A stretch of DNA of 64,000 nt from Glandiceps talaboti (GCF_964340395.1 NC_135549.1:26756595-26820594); one strand, 5' to 3'; counted from the first letter of the stretch, positions 1 to 12,620 are shown. Program-made: numbers and translations. Notes: generated by a model from the letters alone, not told the origin.

Positions 1-467
1 TAACAACTTCACAAAACTGTACTTTGGGCCAACACAATTGAACAACGATTCCCAAACCACAAACACACATTTACTCATAAGAGGTTCCAGTGCAGCATTG
101 GAATTTGAAGGAAAGGAACCAACCATATAATATTTAATGCGATACCGTCACCCAAATGGCTGCTTACACAAATGATACGAAACGTTGTAATCTCTGTTTA
201 ACTGAGAGACTATGTATAATCAATTCAATGCTGACAAGAGCATGCTACTAAACAAACAACCCGAATTAGTCTCCAAATGCCGCCATGAAAACATTTTTTC
301 CTCACCAACTATAGATATAAACCTCCGTAAGGCATAGTGTCGTCCGACCATCTTCTTATGTAATGTACACACACACCTGAAGTAATAATAATCTCAAATT
401 TATCAGTTTCCTGATGATCGCTGAGATACAGTCTGAGTAATTACTTATAACACCATCATTTTGGATT

Positions 468-551
<84 letters not shown>

Positions 552-578
552 TGTCTTAGCAGATTGATACTCACCGAG

Positions 579-659
<81 letters not shown>

Positions 660-718
660 AATAACCGCTATTAATTTGTCACTATGTCTAACTATAAACT
701 AATATCACTCCTCTTTAG
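1..718. other. Intron or upstream sequence before the first Link exon
   Basis: No exon was found here. The stretch holds two long TA tracts (about 471-551 and 583-658). At about 305-370 there is a half copy of the palindromic element seen complete at 10156-10331. The exon at 719 starts in phase 1, so this is most likely the intron preceding it and the gene's true 5' end lies outside the window. Confidence 0.5.
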
Positions 719-994
719 GAGAAATATTCCACTCTGATGGCGGAGAAACGTATAGTTTGAACTTTGAGGAAGCTAAACAAGAATGTACGAAATACAATGC
801 TGTCATAGCTACATACGACCAACTGTATGAAGCCTGGGAGGAGGGTTTTCAAAAATGTCGAGCTGGATGGCTTAATGATGGAAGTTCACGTTATCCAATG
901 CAACAGGACATCAACGGTTGCGGTAATTTAACAGGAATTGTTGATTTGGGAATTATGGACAAGTCAGATAGCTACGACGTGTTTTGTTATAAAG
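719..994 (+). CDS. Link-domain exon 1 of a tandem Link-module gene
   Basis: A 276-nt internal exon encoding one complete Link module (the hyaluronan-binding fold of TSG-6, CD44 and aggrecan). It reads GEIFHSDGGETYSLNFEEA, then ATYDQLYEAWEEG, CRAGWLNDGSSRYPM and YDVFCY, with the four canonical cysteines (EC, KC, GC, FC) that form the C1-C4 and C2-C3 disulfides. The acceptor is CTCTTTAG and the donor AAAG/GTAAGT, so the exon is phase 1-1. Joining to the 27-nt exon at 2612 keeps the frame. No start codon belongs to this exon: the internal ATG at 757 is actually TTG in frame and is not a real start. The likely role is extracellular glycosaminoglycan binding, inferred from the family. Confidence 0.93.
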
Positions 995-2426
995 GTAAGT
1001 ATTGAAACAATCCTCACACGTTCATTTATAGATTGCACGATAAATTAATAAAGTTCCAAATAATCTCTAAACATCAGTGTCTTATGTTTGTACTGTTTAC
1101 CTTCTAAAAGGGTGGGGAGGGAAGTGAGTAATACACAGTGAAGAGGACATGCACATGACCAAATTGCCGGAGGGGGGGGGGCAGAACTTTGTCTTGGTGC
1201 AATCATGCACTTAAAATTCAGAAAGGTAGCTAATTTATATAAATTTGCATGCAATTTACATGATAACCATTTTAGCATACGCAATTAAATATCATTTGTA
1301 AGGCCAGAAAAAATAAGAAAGATGTTCCACCACATTGGATAAATAGGTCGATTTTTAATTTTTTTCTTCATTTATTTACATCCAATTTACAAAGATGTGA
1401 TGATAGCAAAATATTCCTGGTTGAGTTTATATAGAACTTATTCAGTCATTTTGATTTTATCTCTTTGTAATTTGTCTGTATTTCAATCGATTTCCATCAG
1501 TTCTACATTTGGGAAATGTACACAATTTATGATTAAACAAATTCTGTAGCCTCTCACCCTCACCTCTCAAAAAATGTTAAGCCCCCGCCAAATGAAACTC
1601 AAGCATTATTTTAGCCAGCTCTTCTGTCACCCACACTACAGTGGAGATATAAAATCATATGGTACAATGATGCATTAAAATACAAGTGATGACCAACTAC
1701 AATAATACTCCGAACGAGATTACTTCACAAAGGATGTGGATTTCACATGCATAAGGAGATGTCTCATAATGAGCTCTAACCTATACGGGGGGGGGGGGGG
1801 TACATAGCCAGCTACCTTTTCCATCTTGTTTTGCGAGAAAGACAATTATCACCTTGATGGTTACTGGTTGGAAGGAGACACATCCAAAAATGTATAAAAA
1901 ATGAAAATAAGACAATTAGAGGCATACAATATCAAACTATATACATGATTTAAAGACTTACACTGCTTGGATATATTAAAATACCTGAATTTAGACAAGT
2001 ATGCTATGCAGTACATATTTCCTGGAAGTGTATTTTGTTGTGACAAAGCTGAAAGATATTGTGCGGATAGGCACTTGGTAGATGACCTCTGGAGTTTAAT
2101 TTGGTTCCAAAAAAATCACGAATGAAGAACAAAACATTTCAAGACTTTCAGACTGCCAGACTTGTGATGGCCCATGACTGTTCAGCGCACCTCCCATGGT
2201 CATAAACCTTTTCTCAATTATTTTTAGTGCACATTGGACTCGCAACAGCAATTAATCAACACTTGTTTCACATCTGTCAATTTATAGCTTACCTTGTTTG
2301 ATACGATGCACGTTTCCAGAGGTAAAACAAAAATAGTTTCTGATGTGTACGTAATTTTTAAACACTTGCTTAATTATCTTAATACATACTTGCCTATCAA
2401 ATCACATACATACATACATACATACA

Positions 2427-2457
<31 letters not shown>

Positions 2458-2611
2458 GCAAATAGACATATGTAGACATATAGACAGACGTCACACACGT
2501 ACACACACATACTCTCTCTCTCTCTCTCTCAAGACACCTATATTTCTATATCATTAATGAGTTAAAGTGTTGTAAATATCATTCATGACAAGTTAATTTC
2601 ATTTTCTTCAG
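995..2611 (+). other. Intron of the Link gene with a dispersed repeat
   Basis: An intron between the first Link exon and the first microexon. About 1137-1470 matches, in opposite orientation, the sequence at about 26225-26560, so it is an interspersed repeat. A CATA tract (2402-2456) and a short TC tract precede the microexon; the same arrangement recurs before the microexon at 7186. Poly-G runs lie near 1172 and 1789. No coding sequence was recognised. Confidence 0.6.
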
Positions 2612-2638
2612 ACATTCCATCTACAAGTATTGTTGGAG
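2612..2638 (+). CDS. 27-nt linker microexon (Link gene)
   Basis: Acceptor TTTTCTTCAG, then 27 nt, then donor GGAG/GTATGT. With the split codon from the previous exon it reads DIPSTSIVG, a short Ser/Thr linker between Link modules 1 and 2. It is phase 1-1, so inclusion or skipping does not alter the frame. It closely matches the microexons at 7608 and 12217 in both sequence and flanking intron, which argues that it is a real exon despite its size. Confidence 0.85.
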
Positions 2639-3122
2639 GTATGTACTGCTACTTTTTATAAGAATTGGGAAATTCACTGGAGTGGTGTTATTGAATGACT
2701 ATTCTGTTGGAAGCATTCTGTTGGAGACATTTCTTCCTAATAAATCTTACTTAAAATATGTAAATAAGACATGCATATATAATACGCAATAGGCCAAGCG
2801 AAGGATCTAGGTTGCGATGATTTAGAAGAGGTGAAATTTCTATTAAGTACAAACTGTGTGTGTGTGTGTGTATTCGGTGATACACATGAACGTCACTTCA
2901 GCTTGAACAATTCCTTGAAAACGCTGTTCCTGTTATGCTTTATATACACAGGTATGTGACAGAACTGTTACAGCAACATACCGTACCGTATGTGTGTAGT
3001 TAACTCGATCTAAACTAGTATGCCTCTGGATTTCAAATCAAGCTTTCGCTTAAGGCTAAAACGATTTGTCTATGAATAAATTTTAATTAACAGCTCGAAT
3101 TTCTATTTTTCACTCAAAACTT

Positions 3123-3125
<3 letters not shown>

Positions 3126-3211
<86 letters not shown>
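3126..3211. repeat. (TA)n microsatellite
   Basis: A pure TA dinucleotide tract in the intron just upstream of Link exon 2. Confidence 0.95.
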
Positions 3212-3215
<4 letters not shown>

Positions 3216-3274
3216 GTTACTTGGGAATAATATATGTTCAAATATTATATAAAGGACCTATTTCTCTTCTACAG

Positions 3275-3550
3275 GCGAAATCATCCACTCCAATGGTGTA
3301 GGGCGCTATACTTTGAATTATGAACAAGCTAAGGCAGAGTGTACGAAATACAATGGCGTCATAGCTACATACAACCAACTTCATGAAGCCTGGGAGAATG
3401 GTTTACAAGAATGTTCAGCTGGATGGCTTAGAGATGGAAGTGTTCGGTATCCAATGCATGAGGTAATCAGAGGCTGTGGTATTTTAGTAGGAATTGTTGA
3501 TTGGGGATTTAAAGACAAGTCAGACACCTACGATGTGTATTGTTTTAAAT
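3275..3550 (+). CDS. Link-domain exon 2
   Basis: A 276-nt phase 1-1 exon (acceptor TTCTCTTCTACAG, donor AAAT/GTAAGT) encoding a second full Link module: GEIIHSNGVGRYTLNYEQA, ATYNQLHEAWENG, CSAGWLRDGSVRYPM and YDVYCFK, with all four cysteines. It is very close to modules 1 and 3. Its last base is T rather than G, so the codon split with the next microexon becomes TAC (Tyr). Confidence 0.93.
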
Positions 3551-3719
3551 GTAAGTACTACATCAAGTCTCTTACTTATTGTTTTTCATTGTTACCATCT
3601 TATTACGCGTCAATTCATTGGTTATTCATATTGGATAATGTACTAAATAAGTTGCTAAGTCAATGACATCTTGTTTACACATTATGGTTTTAATAATATA
3701 TCAATGATAATTTAATTTC

Positions 3720-6180
3720 TTAAAAAACGCACTACACTGCGTCTCAGTGCTCTTTACAAAACTCAAAACATGGTTAAAAGGTAAAAAAAAACATTACAGA
3801 GTAAACAAGGCTAAAAAGGCTGCGACAGCGTGAAAAAACATCCTATAAATGATTAAAATTACAGTTTACGTTGCACGAAAATCACATGTGGTAATATTAC
3901 CTAAAAAGGTGAGTTTTAAGATTGCATTTAAAAGATTCAAGTGTAGTATCTAAGTAAATATGAAATGGCAGCTGATTCCACAGAATAGGAGCCGCAATTG
4001 AAAATGCCTGGAAACCATAATTTTTTGTAGTTCTAGTTGTACCAAGTCTCTTTCAAATCAATATAAAGTACAGCAGAACGAAGTGTGCGCGTCGGGGTGT
4101 AAATTTCAACCAGCGCGGCGTCCGCATGCAGTCTGGGAATTCGCCAAGAAGAATCTTGAACGTGAAATGAGCAATTTTGATCTTGATTCTCTGCTCAACA
4201 GGCAGCCAATGAAGATCGAATAAAACAGGTGTGATGTGTTCAAACTTCTTTGTTCGGGTAATGAGGCGAGCAGCTGCGTTCTGTATAGATTGGGTTTTAT
4301 CGAGCTGGAAGGGGTTGATTCCATGAAGGAGGCTATTACAATAGTCCAATCTTGATGTTACAAATGCATGAACTAATTTCTCCGCAGTCGCGGCGTCAAT
4401 CAGTGAGCGAATCTTTCCGATTTTATATAAGGCGAAATACGCAGATCTGCAAATAATATTTACCTGACTCATCACGAAGCCACCATAGTCTAGCATAACA
4501 CCGAGATTCTTTGCTGACGTAGATGGACTAATATCCGACATGCCGATCCTGACAGACTGTCCAGTTTCGTCACGTCTCTTTTTGACGTGACGAAAAGTTG
4601 ACAATTTCCGTCTTTCCATCATTCAGGATCAGCATGTTAGACCTCGTCCATCTACGCACATCTTCAACACGTTTCAAGATCTGACTTGACATAATTTGGG
4701 GGTATTACATATGACGTAGATCGAGGAATCGTCCGCGTATAGCATATATAATAGTCAAAGCCATGAGAACAGCTGATGTCATCGAGAGGCGTGGTATATA
4801 AAGTAAAAAGTATATGCCCCAATACTGAACCTTGCGGCACAAACAAATTGTAGAATAACGTTCTGTGATGTCGTGGAATCAATAACAACACGTTGTGTAC
4901 GACTTCCAAGATACGAACGAAACCATTCCAATACTGAACCTGTTATGCCAAAACGAGACTGCAGCCGATGTAATAAAATATCATGATCAAGTGTATCAAA
5001 CGCTGCTGACAGATCTAGCATTACCAGAATCACGTCCTTCCGAGAATCCAATTCCATCATGATGTCACTGTGTACACAGAGTAAAGCAGGTCTCAGTGCT
5101 GTGACCGGCGCGGTCGATTATACTGTAAGCGTTTGGCCAAAAATATTTCCCGATGCACAACCAGACGAGTATTACACCACCTTCGTTCACTCTGACGGAC
5201 TGTTCTCCTCCATGCCCTCAGCTCTTCGTTTTACCATGGCGCTCTTGGCTTCTCAATGAACGTCTTGAAAGTTGATGGTGCTAAATCATCGATAATTCTG
5301 GTCATAGCATGATCATAAAAAGTACATAGCTCATTTACATCTAGATTTCTTGGAAACGTGAAAGAGGATGCATCTATCCTGGTGTTCAGTACTGTGCGAT
5401 CGATCAATCGAAAATCTCGTCGCAAAAGAGTTTCTTGCGTATGTAAAACATTTACATTGAAATGAACAAGACAGTGGTCTGACAGAAGTACGTCAGAGAC
5501 GACAACACTACGAATTAAACGATCAGATGTACCCGTTATGAGGAGATCGGGCGTATGTCCTAACACATGGGTTGGTTTAGTTACATGTTGTTGGAGGTTT
5601 CTGGACCTATAAGTAAATCAGTGAAATTAGCAGCGTCACGTGATTCCAGGTCATTCAGATGGAAATTGAAGTCGCTGGCAAGCAATAGATGTCCAGGTGA
5701 TGGAATAATATTTTCTAGTAGAGCTTAAAATTCTGAGAGAAATTCATTCATTGTGTTTGCATTCTTCTTCGATTTTGGCGGTCGATGAATCACGATCATA
5801 CGTAAGATTTCACTGCGAGATCGGAAACAGAGCTCCATAGATTCAAATGATTTGAAGGCATGCATTAATTTACCATCGACGGTGATGTTAAAGCGTTATA
5901 AAATTGTAACTCCGCCATGCGTTTACCACGCGGCTTTTGATGGGAATTATAACCAGACACAGCTGAGCGAATGTTCGCAAAAAGGGGGTCGTCTTTTTTT
6001 AGCCACGCTTCAGTCCAAATCAGAAAATCCAGTCTTTTCTCAACCAGCAGTGTGGTAGCGATACTACCAATCTTACCAGTCAATGACTGGGCCTCAGCGG
6101 CCCGTTGAGTAATGTTAACAATGTTCCACCTCATTCACGGCAATTGAGAATACGTGTTTGATGTTGCCATGTTCAAGTTG
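3720..6180 (-). pseudogene. Degenerate CR1/L2-like non-LTR retrotransposon
   Basis: A LINE lying antisense in the Link-gene intron and broken into several frames. From its 5' end it shows: an endonuclease N-part (6134-5865, DFLIWTEAWL); an endonuclease C-part (5566-5231, GHTPDLLITGTSD then LSDH); a reverse transcriptase palm piece (5060-4779, VMLDLSAAFDTLDHDILLHR); VPQGSVLG in a shifted frame (4909-4664); and a C-terminal stretch (4622-4053, SRLDYCNSLLHG then LHWLPVEQRIK). The expected YADD motif has decayed. That signature is typical of CR1/L2-group elements. The number of frameshifts and stops means it is dead. The 3' boundary near 3720 is approximate. Confidence 0.85.
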
Positions 6181-6659
6181 ATACAAGTGACTAACCCTAA
6201 TATGAAAGAAGTCCAAAAATGGCTCTTGAAAAGTTCAGTCCAAGGAATCCCGTCTAATCCGGTAGCTTGAAACACAAATATAAGTCCTAATGAAAAACTT
6301 TAGTGAATAGATGACGACATTCTGGTTAAAACTTAGACAAATAAAATTGTAGAGTGATCAGCGCCACTTTTTTCTCCTCTCTTGTACTCTTTCCATTTTA
6401 CCCATGTACCTTACTGAATCTATCCGCTCTGTTGATTGGCTGATAAATACAGTTACAATAGTTACACTGACAAGTGACCGTGTGTCATAACTTTTACGAG
6501 TAAACAACAGCTGGTGATAATACATGTATCTCAGAACTGATTGCTCAACTTGCTTGATAAGATTCACGTTTTCATAAAGGGAGGACATTTGGTTAGCTAC
6601 GATTAAGTACTTCTTAAATTTACCAATAATACCTAACCTTCTACTTGCCTACCATGCAT

Positions 6660-6783
6660 GCATGCATACATACATACATACATACATACATACATACATA
6701 CATACATACATACATACCTACATACATACATACATACATACATACATACATACATACATACCTATATACATACATACATACAT

Positions 6784-6823
<40 letters not shown>

Positions 6824-6925
6824 ACATATATACATACATACATACATACATACATACATACATACATACATACATACACACATACATGCATACATACATA
6901 CATACATACATACATACATACATAA
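6660..6925. repeat. (CATA)n microsatellite
   Basis: A long CATA/TACA tract with a short CACA interruption. It generates long artefactual ORFs (HTYI or MYVC repeats) on both strands that should not be read as genes. Confidence 0.97.
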
Positions 6926-6998
6926 ACACAGACAGACGGACGGACGGACATATACATACACAAAGATACAAAATCATGTAAACACAATCTCCCTTTTC

Positions 6999-7111
<113 letters not shown>

Positions 7112-7185
7112 ACATATATTTGTGTCGTTAATGAGTCTCAGTGTTGTAAATGTCAATCATGACAAATTTATTTCCTTATTTTCAG

Positions 7186-7212
7186 ACAATCCATCTGCAA
7201 GTCCTTATGGAG
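7186..7212 (+). CDS. 27-nt linker microexon (Link gene)
   Basis: Acceptor CTTATTTTCAG, 27 nt, donor GGAG/GTATGT. It encodes NPSASPYG after the split codon. Phase 1-1. The flanking intron sequence (GTTAATGAGTCTCAGTGTTG upstream and a GGAGTGGTGT stretch downstream) resembles that around the microexon at 2612, so the two are duplicates. Confidence 0.83.
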
Positions 7213-7607
7213 GTATGTATTGCTATTCACGAAATTAGTTGATGGAGTGGTGTAATTGACTGTTCGTTCTGAGGGCGACATTTGTTCTTAATAAATTTTA
7301 CTTATGATATGTAAATAATACGTTAATATATAAACCAAGGGAGGGAATAGGTTGTAATTTAACTTAGGTAGAATTTCTGTTAGGTAAATTTCCGTTTGAT
7401 TGAAAAACGGCCACAGCAACATATTGTGTCACAAATTACCTGTAGCATTATAGCATGATCTTACCTTTAATATACATACATACATACATACATACACACA
7501 TACATACATACATACATACATACATACATACATACATACATACATACATACAGAGTATGTAGTCAAGATTAACAGTATAAATGACAACTTCGTTTTATTT
7601 CCCCCAG

Positions 7608-7634
7608 AAATCCCAATTACAAGTATTGTTGGAG
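7608..7634 (+). CDS. 27-nt linker microexon (Link gene)
   Basis: Acceptor TTTATTTCCCCCAG, 27 nt, donor GGAG/GTATGT. Reads EIPITSIVG. It is the second of two consecutive microexons with no Link exon between them, giving a double-length linker between modules 2 and 3 if both are included. Phase 1-1. Confidence 0.85.
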
Positions 7635-7938
7635 GTATGTACAGCTATTTATTTTTGTTAAAATGCTAAATGCACATGGGTGGTTTTATTGATTGTTTGT
7701 TCTTTGAGAAGTACATAATTAGACAATCACGTATACAATCAAATTCAAATGATCAGCATAAAATGAATACACAACACTGTGATATTCAAGATAAACTAAC
7801 TTCATAAGACTCCTGTATATAAACAATTACACTCTTTTGAAAGTCCAATTCAAACAATCAATGGCAAGTGTTGTATCTTATAACATTAGGTCATAAAATA
7901 CAAGCCACCAACATCTAGACTGACTGTTACTAAGCATG

Positions 7939-8059
<121 letters not shown>

Positions 8060-8283
8060 GGTATATTGATGGCGCAAATCGGGAGATCTGATTGGACTAG
8101 ACATCGAACTAGCTCGTCTAAAATGAGCGATAATGCACAGTTGGCATGCGTCCAAATTTTGATGTTCACTGTTCGTCTACGAACGTTGTAGTCCGTGCAG
8201 GGATGGGGTGCAAATGAATCCAGAAAATGTTGCGTCTTATCTTGTTTCTGATATTTTCAATATACTGGTATAATATAATAGCT

Positions 8284-8426
8284 ATAAACCACCCCTGGGA
8301 ATGGTATACCACTCGGGTTTGACCAGTGAACTCAATATATGCACTCGCTATCGCTCGTGCATACATTTGTATATTTCGTTCACTGGTCAAAACCTCTTGG
8401 TATACCATCCTCTGGGGGTGGTTTAT
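8284..8426. mobile_element. Small palindromic (MITE-like) element
   Basis: About 143 bp with imperfect terminal inverted repeats of roughly 50 bp: the left arm begins ATAAACCACCCCTGGGAATG and the right arm ends CTCTGGGGGTGGTTTAT. The internal GACCAGTGAAC pairs with GTTCACTGGTC. It is non-coding. The class of the mobilising transposase is unknown, and no target-site duplication was identified. Confidence 0.55.
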
Positions 8427-8977
8427 TGCTTAAATATACGGTGGCCCACAGGTGACATAGGAACATTACATTTGTGGAATAAATAAGTCCTTTTTCTGAG
8501 ATTAAAGTATTTAATACAAGATAAAACTTTTCTTTCACACGACAACACATTATTTTTCTTTTGTTGAAACTAGAAATATAAAAGCAAAAATATAAAATTT
8601 CTGAGAAAACACCTTTCTTTTTACAGCGCAGAAAATGTATTAGCTGATCAAGATTTTTAATTCTTGAGGCCCAAACTTTTTTTCCGAGAAGAAACTTTTA
8701 ATTCTTAAAGGAAAACTTGTATTTTTCAAGAGTAATTTTTTATCCCAAGAACCGATTTTTGAAATTCCAAGTCAAAACTAAATTTGATGGTTCGAGTTAT
8801 GTTTAATTTCAATATGTGCAACTCTCTGCCTGTGAGGGCACATTTTTGTTTAACTGGCAATCTGCAAGGGTGGCTCCTGCCAGATTCCCACTCAGGACAC
8901 CCGGGAGAACAAATATCAACCATATAACCTTCCCTCTAACAATGTGCAAGGTTGGGTGGCCTAGCAACGTGACTAAC

Positions 8978-8990
8978 AGGCATGGCAAAG

Positions 8991-9037
<47 letters not shown>

Positions 9038-9041
9038 TTAG

Positions 9042-9077
<36 letters not shown>

Positions 9078-9960
9078 AAACAACTTAAAGTAAAAATCCA
9101 CTGGACCAATTGCCATGATATTTTGTGGGTGTATTACCTCTTGGGTGTCTAGTTGGGAATTTGTTCAAATCAAAATGCACTTACCACCGGTGTTTGAGTT
9201 GGGTCAAAAATGTGTTTTTGTCAAACTTAAACTCAAAAACTATCGGCTAGATCAGTCAGAAAGTTTGTAGGAACATATTAAATTGTAGTTAGATTAAGAA
9301 TTGTTATGTGATATGCAAATTATGGCTAAGATGTGTCTGTTTGGCTGAAAAATCTTTAATTTAAAAACTACTTAGCAGATTAGGCTGAAATGTAACGGGG
9401 ATGCACCTGTGGGTGTATAGTTCAAGAAACATTAAGCATATAATGATTTTATCAGTGATATGCAATAAGATGTAAAAATGTGAATTTTGGTCGAAAACTT
9501 ATATCTTAAAATGTGATTGGTCAATATGACTGAAACTTAGCGAGATGTTTCTAGAAGTGTTATTCTTTAGACTTTCTTCAAAACATTTTTGATACAATTG
9601 GCCTTAGCGACCATAACCACGCCCTTAGCAACAACCAAATGGCAGTATACTTTGGTTAAATAGCAACATCATCCGGTGAATAAACATTCAAAAAACGTAT
9701 GAAACTATCCCTAGTAACCATGACCACGCCCATAGCAACAGTCAAACGATAGTGTATTTCACAAAGAATAACGGATTTATAGACAAATGAATAAATGAAA
9801 AAATGAAAATTGTAAATTTCCCTAGCAACAATACCACGCCCATAGCAACAGCCAAATGATCATATATATTACAAAGGTAACACCAGGGATTCATAGGTAG
9901 GGAACGAACATTCAAAAAATGTAAGCAAATATGTCTAGCATCGTGACCATGTCCTTAGAT
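8978..9960. repeat. Dispersed repeat with about 110-bp internal subrepeats
   Basis: The stretch after the TGTC/TG tracts (AACTTAAAGTAAAAATCCAC onward) matches 44185-44700 in the same orientation. From 9602 it contains four degenerate tandem units with starts near 9602, 9709, 9820 and 9934, each carrying a CCTAGCAAC...CCACGCCCATAGCAAC core. No coding potential was recognised. Confidence 0.65.
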
Positions 9961-9969
9961 TGATCACGT

Positions 9970-9970
9970 T

Positions 9971-10031
<61 letters not shown>
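9970..10031. repeat. (GATA)n microsatellite
   Basis: About 15 copies of GATA immediately after the subrepeat array. Confidence 0.95.
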
Positions 10032-10032
<1 letters not shown>

Positions 10033-10155
10033 TATCTTATTCAAAAGAATAAGGATGTAATAATTCGTTACTCAGAGTTTCACACTTTGAGCGATCTTGA
10101 GACAACTAAATTAGGATTGTCAAGGTCGGTACGTACATTTAATGTTTGTATTTAT

Positions 10156-10331
10156 ATATTGCGTAAAGATGGCTGGACTAAACTATTCCTTCCATGGGTT
10201 TACTTCTATAGTTGGTGAGCGAGTATCTGCCTTCATGGTGACATTCCAAACTACTCAAATACTCGCTCGCCAACTACAGAAATAAACACCCATAGGGAAT
10301 AATTTAGTCCGACCATCTTGTTACGCAATAT
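10156..10331. mobile_element. Palindromic MITE-like element
   Basis: About 175 bp whose two arms are imperfect inverted repeats of roughly 70 nt. The left arm is ATTGCGTAAAGATGGCTGGA...GCGAGTAT and the right arm ATACTCGCTCGCC...CATCTTGTTACGCAATAT. Only about 35 nt lie between them. A related right-arm half copy occurs at about 305-370, upstream of Link exon 1. Confidence 0.6.
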
Positions 10332-10492
10332 AAACATACAAACATTAAGTGTATTAAAACGTTCTATCTATGAATACATTCTAATTAACAGCTTCAATGG
10401 CATTTTTCATTTAACAATTTCAGCAAACATGACTTTGATTACTTGATAACAATATATATAACAATATAAATGCCCTTTTCTGTCCAACACAG

Positions 10493-10768
10493 GAGGAATC
10501 ATCCACTCCAATGGTGGAAAGCGTTATAGTTTGAATTATGGACAGGCTAAGGAAGAGTGTACCAAATATAATGCAGTCATAGCTACAGAAGACCAACTGT
10601 ATGAAGCCTGGGAGAATGGTTTACGGAGATGTTCAGCTGGATGGCTTAGAGATGGAAAGGCTCAGTATCCGATGCATGAGGTCCTCACATTTTGTGGTGG
10701 TACGATAGGAGTTATAGATTGGGGATTTAAAAGCAAGTTAGACCACTACGATGTGTATTGTTATAGAG
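10493..10768 (+). CDS. Link-domain exon 3
   Basis: A 276-nt phase 1-1 exon (acceptor CCAACACAG, donor AGAG/GTAGGT) encoding a Link module: GGIIHSNGGKRYSLNYGQA, ATEDQLYEAWENG, CSAGWLRDGKAQYPM and YDVYCYR. All four cysteines are present. It is nearest in sequence to module 2, and parts of the upstream introns also match, supporting tandem duplication of exon plus intron. Confidence 0.93.
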
Positions 10769-12216
10769 GTAGGTATTCAGCAGATAGCAAGTTACAGTTA
10801 TAGAGCTGCCAAACGAGTTCCAAGGAGTTGGCAATTGTTGACCTTCTGTACAGGTGGAATAGAGGCGGGAGTCCAATTTGGAACGATGAAATAATATACT
10901 AAGGCAAGAAATTATCCCCTAGAAACCCGTAAATCACAAACCAATTTCTCTGAATCACCATGTGGGGGAACAACTTTCCAAAATGGCGGCATCCATCGAA
11001 GGGAAGTCTTATGTAACTTCTCGTACGAAAAATAGATTTGATATCATAATGTGTCCCATCCAATGTCAAAATGCATGGAGAGAATTATAAAATCATTACT
11101 AGGTTCAAGAAAGATGAAATAAGAATTGTAGTACCACACTGGAGCACACGTGGTCATTGCATGTCCATAGCATATGTAGTACTATGTACTTGGTGATACA
11201 ATTTTCATATTTAATTGACTAATACCTCAAATGTAAGTGAACTATCACCAGGGGCATTCCTACTAGTACTACTTCTACTATGCGTACACATACACTCCAG
11301 TACATTATGTGTCAGGCCTACCTTTTTTGGAAAATCAATCTTTCTTCAAAATAAGGTTGGACTCGGCAATAATTTTTGTCGTGGATACTCTCCATATATT
11401 TGACATTAGATAGAACACATTTAAGACATCAAATCTAAAACTGAATGGCATTTTCAAAATAAAAACTCACTAGCGAAGGACTTTCCTTCGATTGCACCCG
11501 CACATAGTGAATCAAAGAAAACAGATTTATGACTTATGGGTTTTTCGGAGATAATTCCTGATTTAGTATCTGATTTAAGTTCTTTCAATATTTGACTTAC
11601 GTCTCTGTCCTACCCCTGTTCTGTAAGGGGGGACGGGAAGATGGAAGTAATGTTCAGTGTGGAGGTAGTGCACAGGGGGGGGGGGGCATCAAGCATTTGA
11701 TGCAGGCATTGACTGTGTTTGTGATGGATAGCATTGTTTGTCTTTCTTTCCGTCTTATTCCATGTACGTTGGTTGGTTGTTTATTCATTATGGCCCTAAT
11801 CTACTACATAGAAGATTACATTGTGATTCTTTAGTCTATTAGGACCCTTTCTTTTTTTACATTACACTGGCTGAATCTACCCCCAGCTAGTTATTGGTTA
11901 ATGAAGACACATGTAGTATTCATATATGAATGACCACATCTCAAATCTTATACATAAATACTGCTATATTAGTTACACAGACAATATACCCGTATCTCAA
12001 CATTTGGCACTTTAATGATGCTTTTATAATGACACCGATATTTGGTTGTACGCACCACCTACATATTCACATACATACATACATACATACATACATACAT
12101 ACATACATACATACATACATACATACATACATACATACATACATACATGCCTTCACAGTCGTACGCAATGTAGTAAAGATTAATAATATGAAATCAACTA
12201 AATTTTATTTCCCCAG
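10769..12216 (+). other. Intron of the Link gene
   Basis: No exon was recognised between Link exon 3 and the next microexon. It contains a poly-G run near 11680 and a CATA tract (12069-12148) just before the microexon, in the same place as the CATA tract (7471-7551) before the microexon at 7608. Confidence 0.5.
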
Positions 12217-12243
12217 AAATTCCAACTACGAGTACTGTTGGAG
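12217..12243 (+). CDS. 27-nt linker microexon (Link gene)
   Basis: Acceptor TTTTATTTCCCCAG, 27 nt, donor GGAG/GTATGT. Reads EIPTTSTVG. The downstream intron start matches the one after 7634 (GTATGTACA...ACTTATTTTTATTAAAT type), so this is a duplicate of that exon. Phase 1-1. Confidence 0.85.
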
Positions 12244-12548
12244 GTATGTACAACCACTTATTTTTATTAAATTGTTAATAATATAGATGGTTGATTGTAT
12301 CGAAGTTTGTTCTATATGAAATGTTTTTCTTAATGATAATAACACAAAAGGTAGTTACATAATAAGACATGCATCTATCAAATGTAATAAAGCAAACTGG
12401 GAGTTGGGTTCTACTTCTGTGACGTGAACTGCTTGTGCTTGTGCGTGCGTCTGTGACTGACAACTGAACTGACGACTGACTGACAGACTGACTGACTAAC
12501 TGATGTACATGTAAGTGTGTATGTCTGTCTGCATTTATGTATTTATTC

Positions 12549-12620
<72 letters not shown>

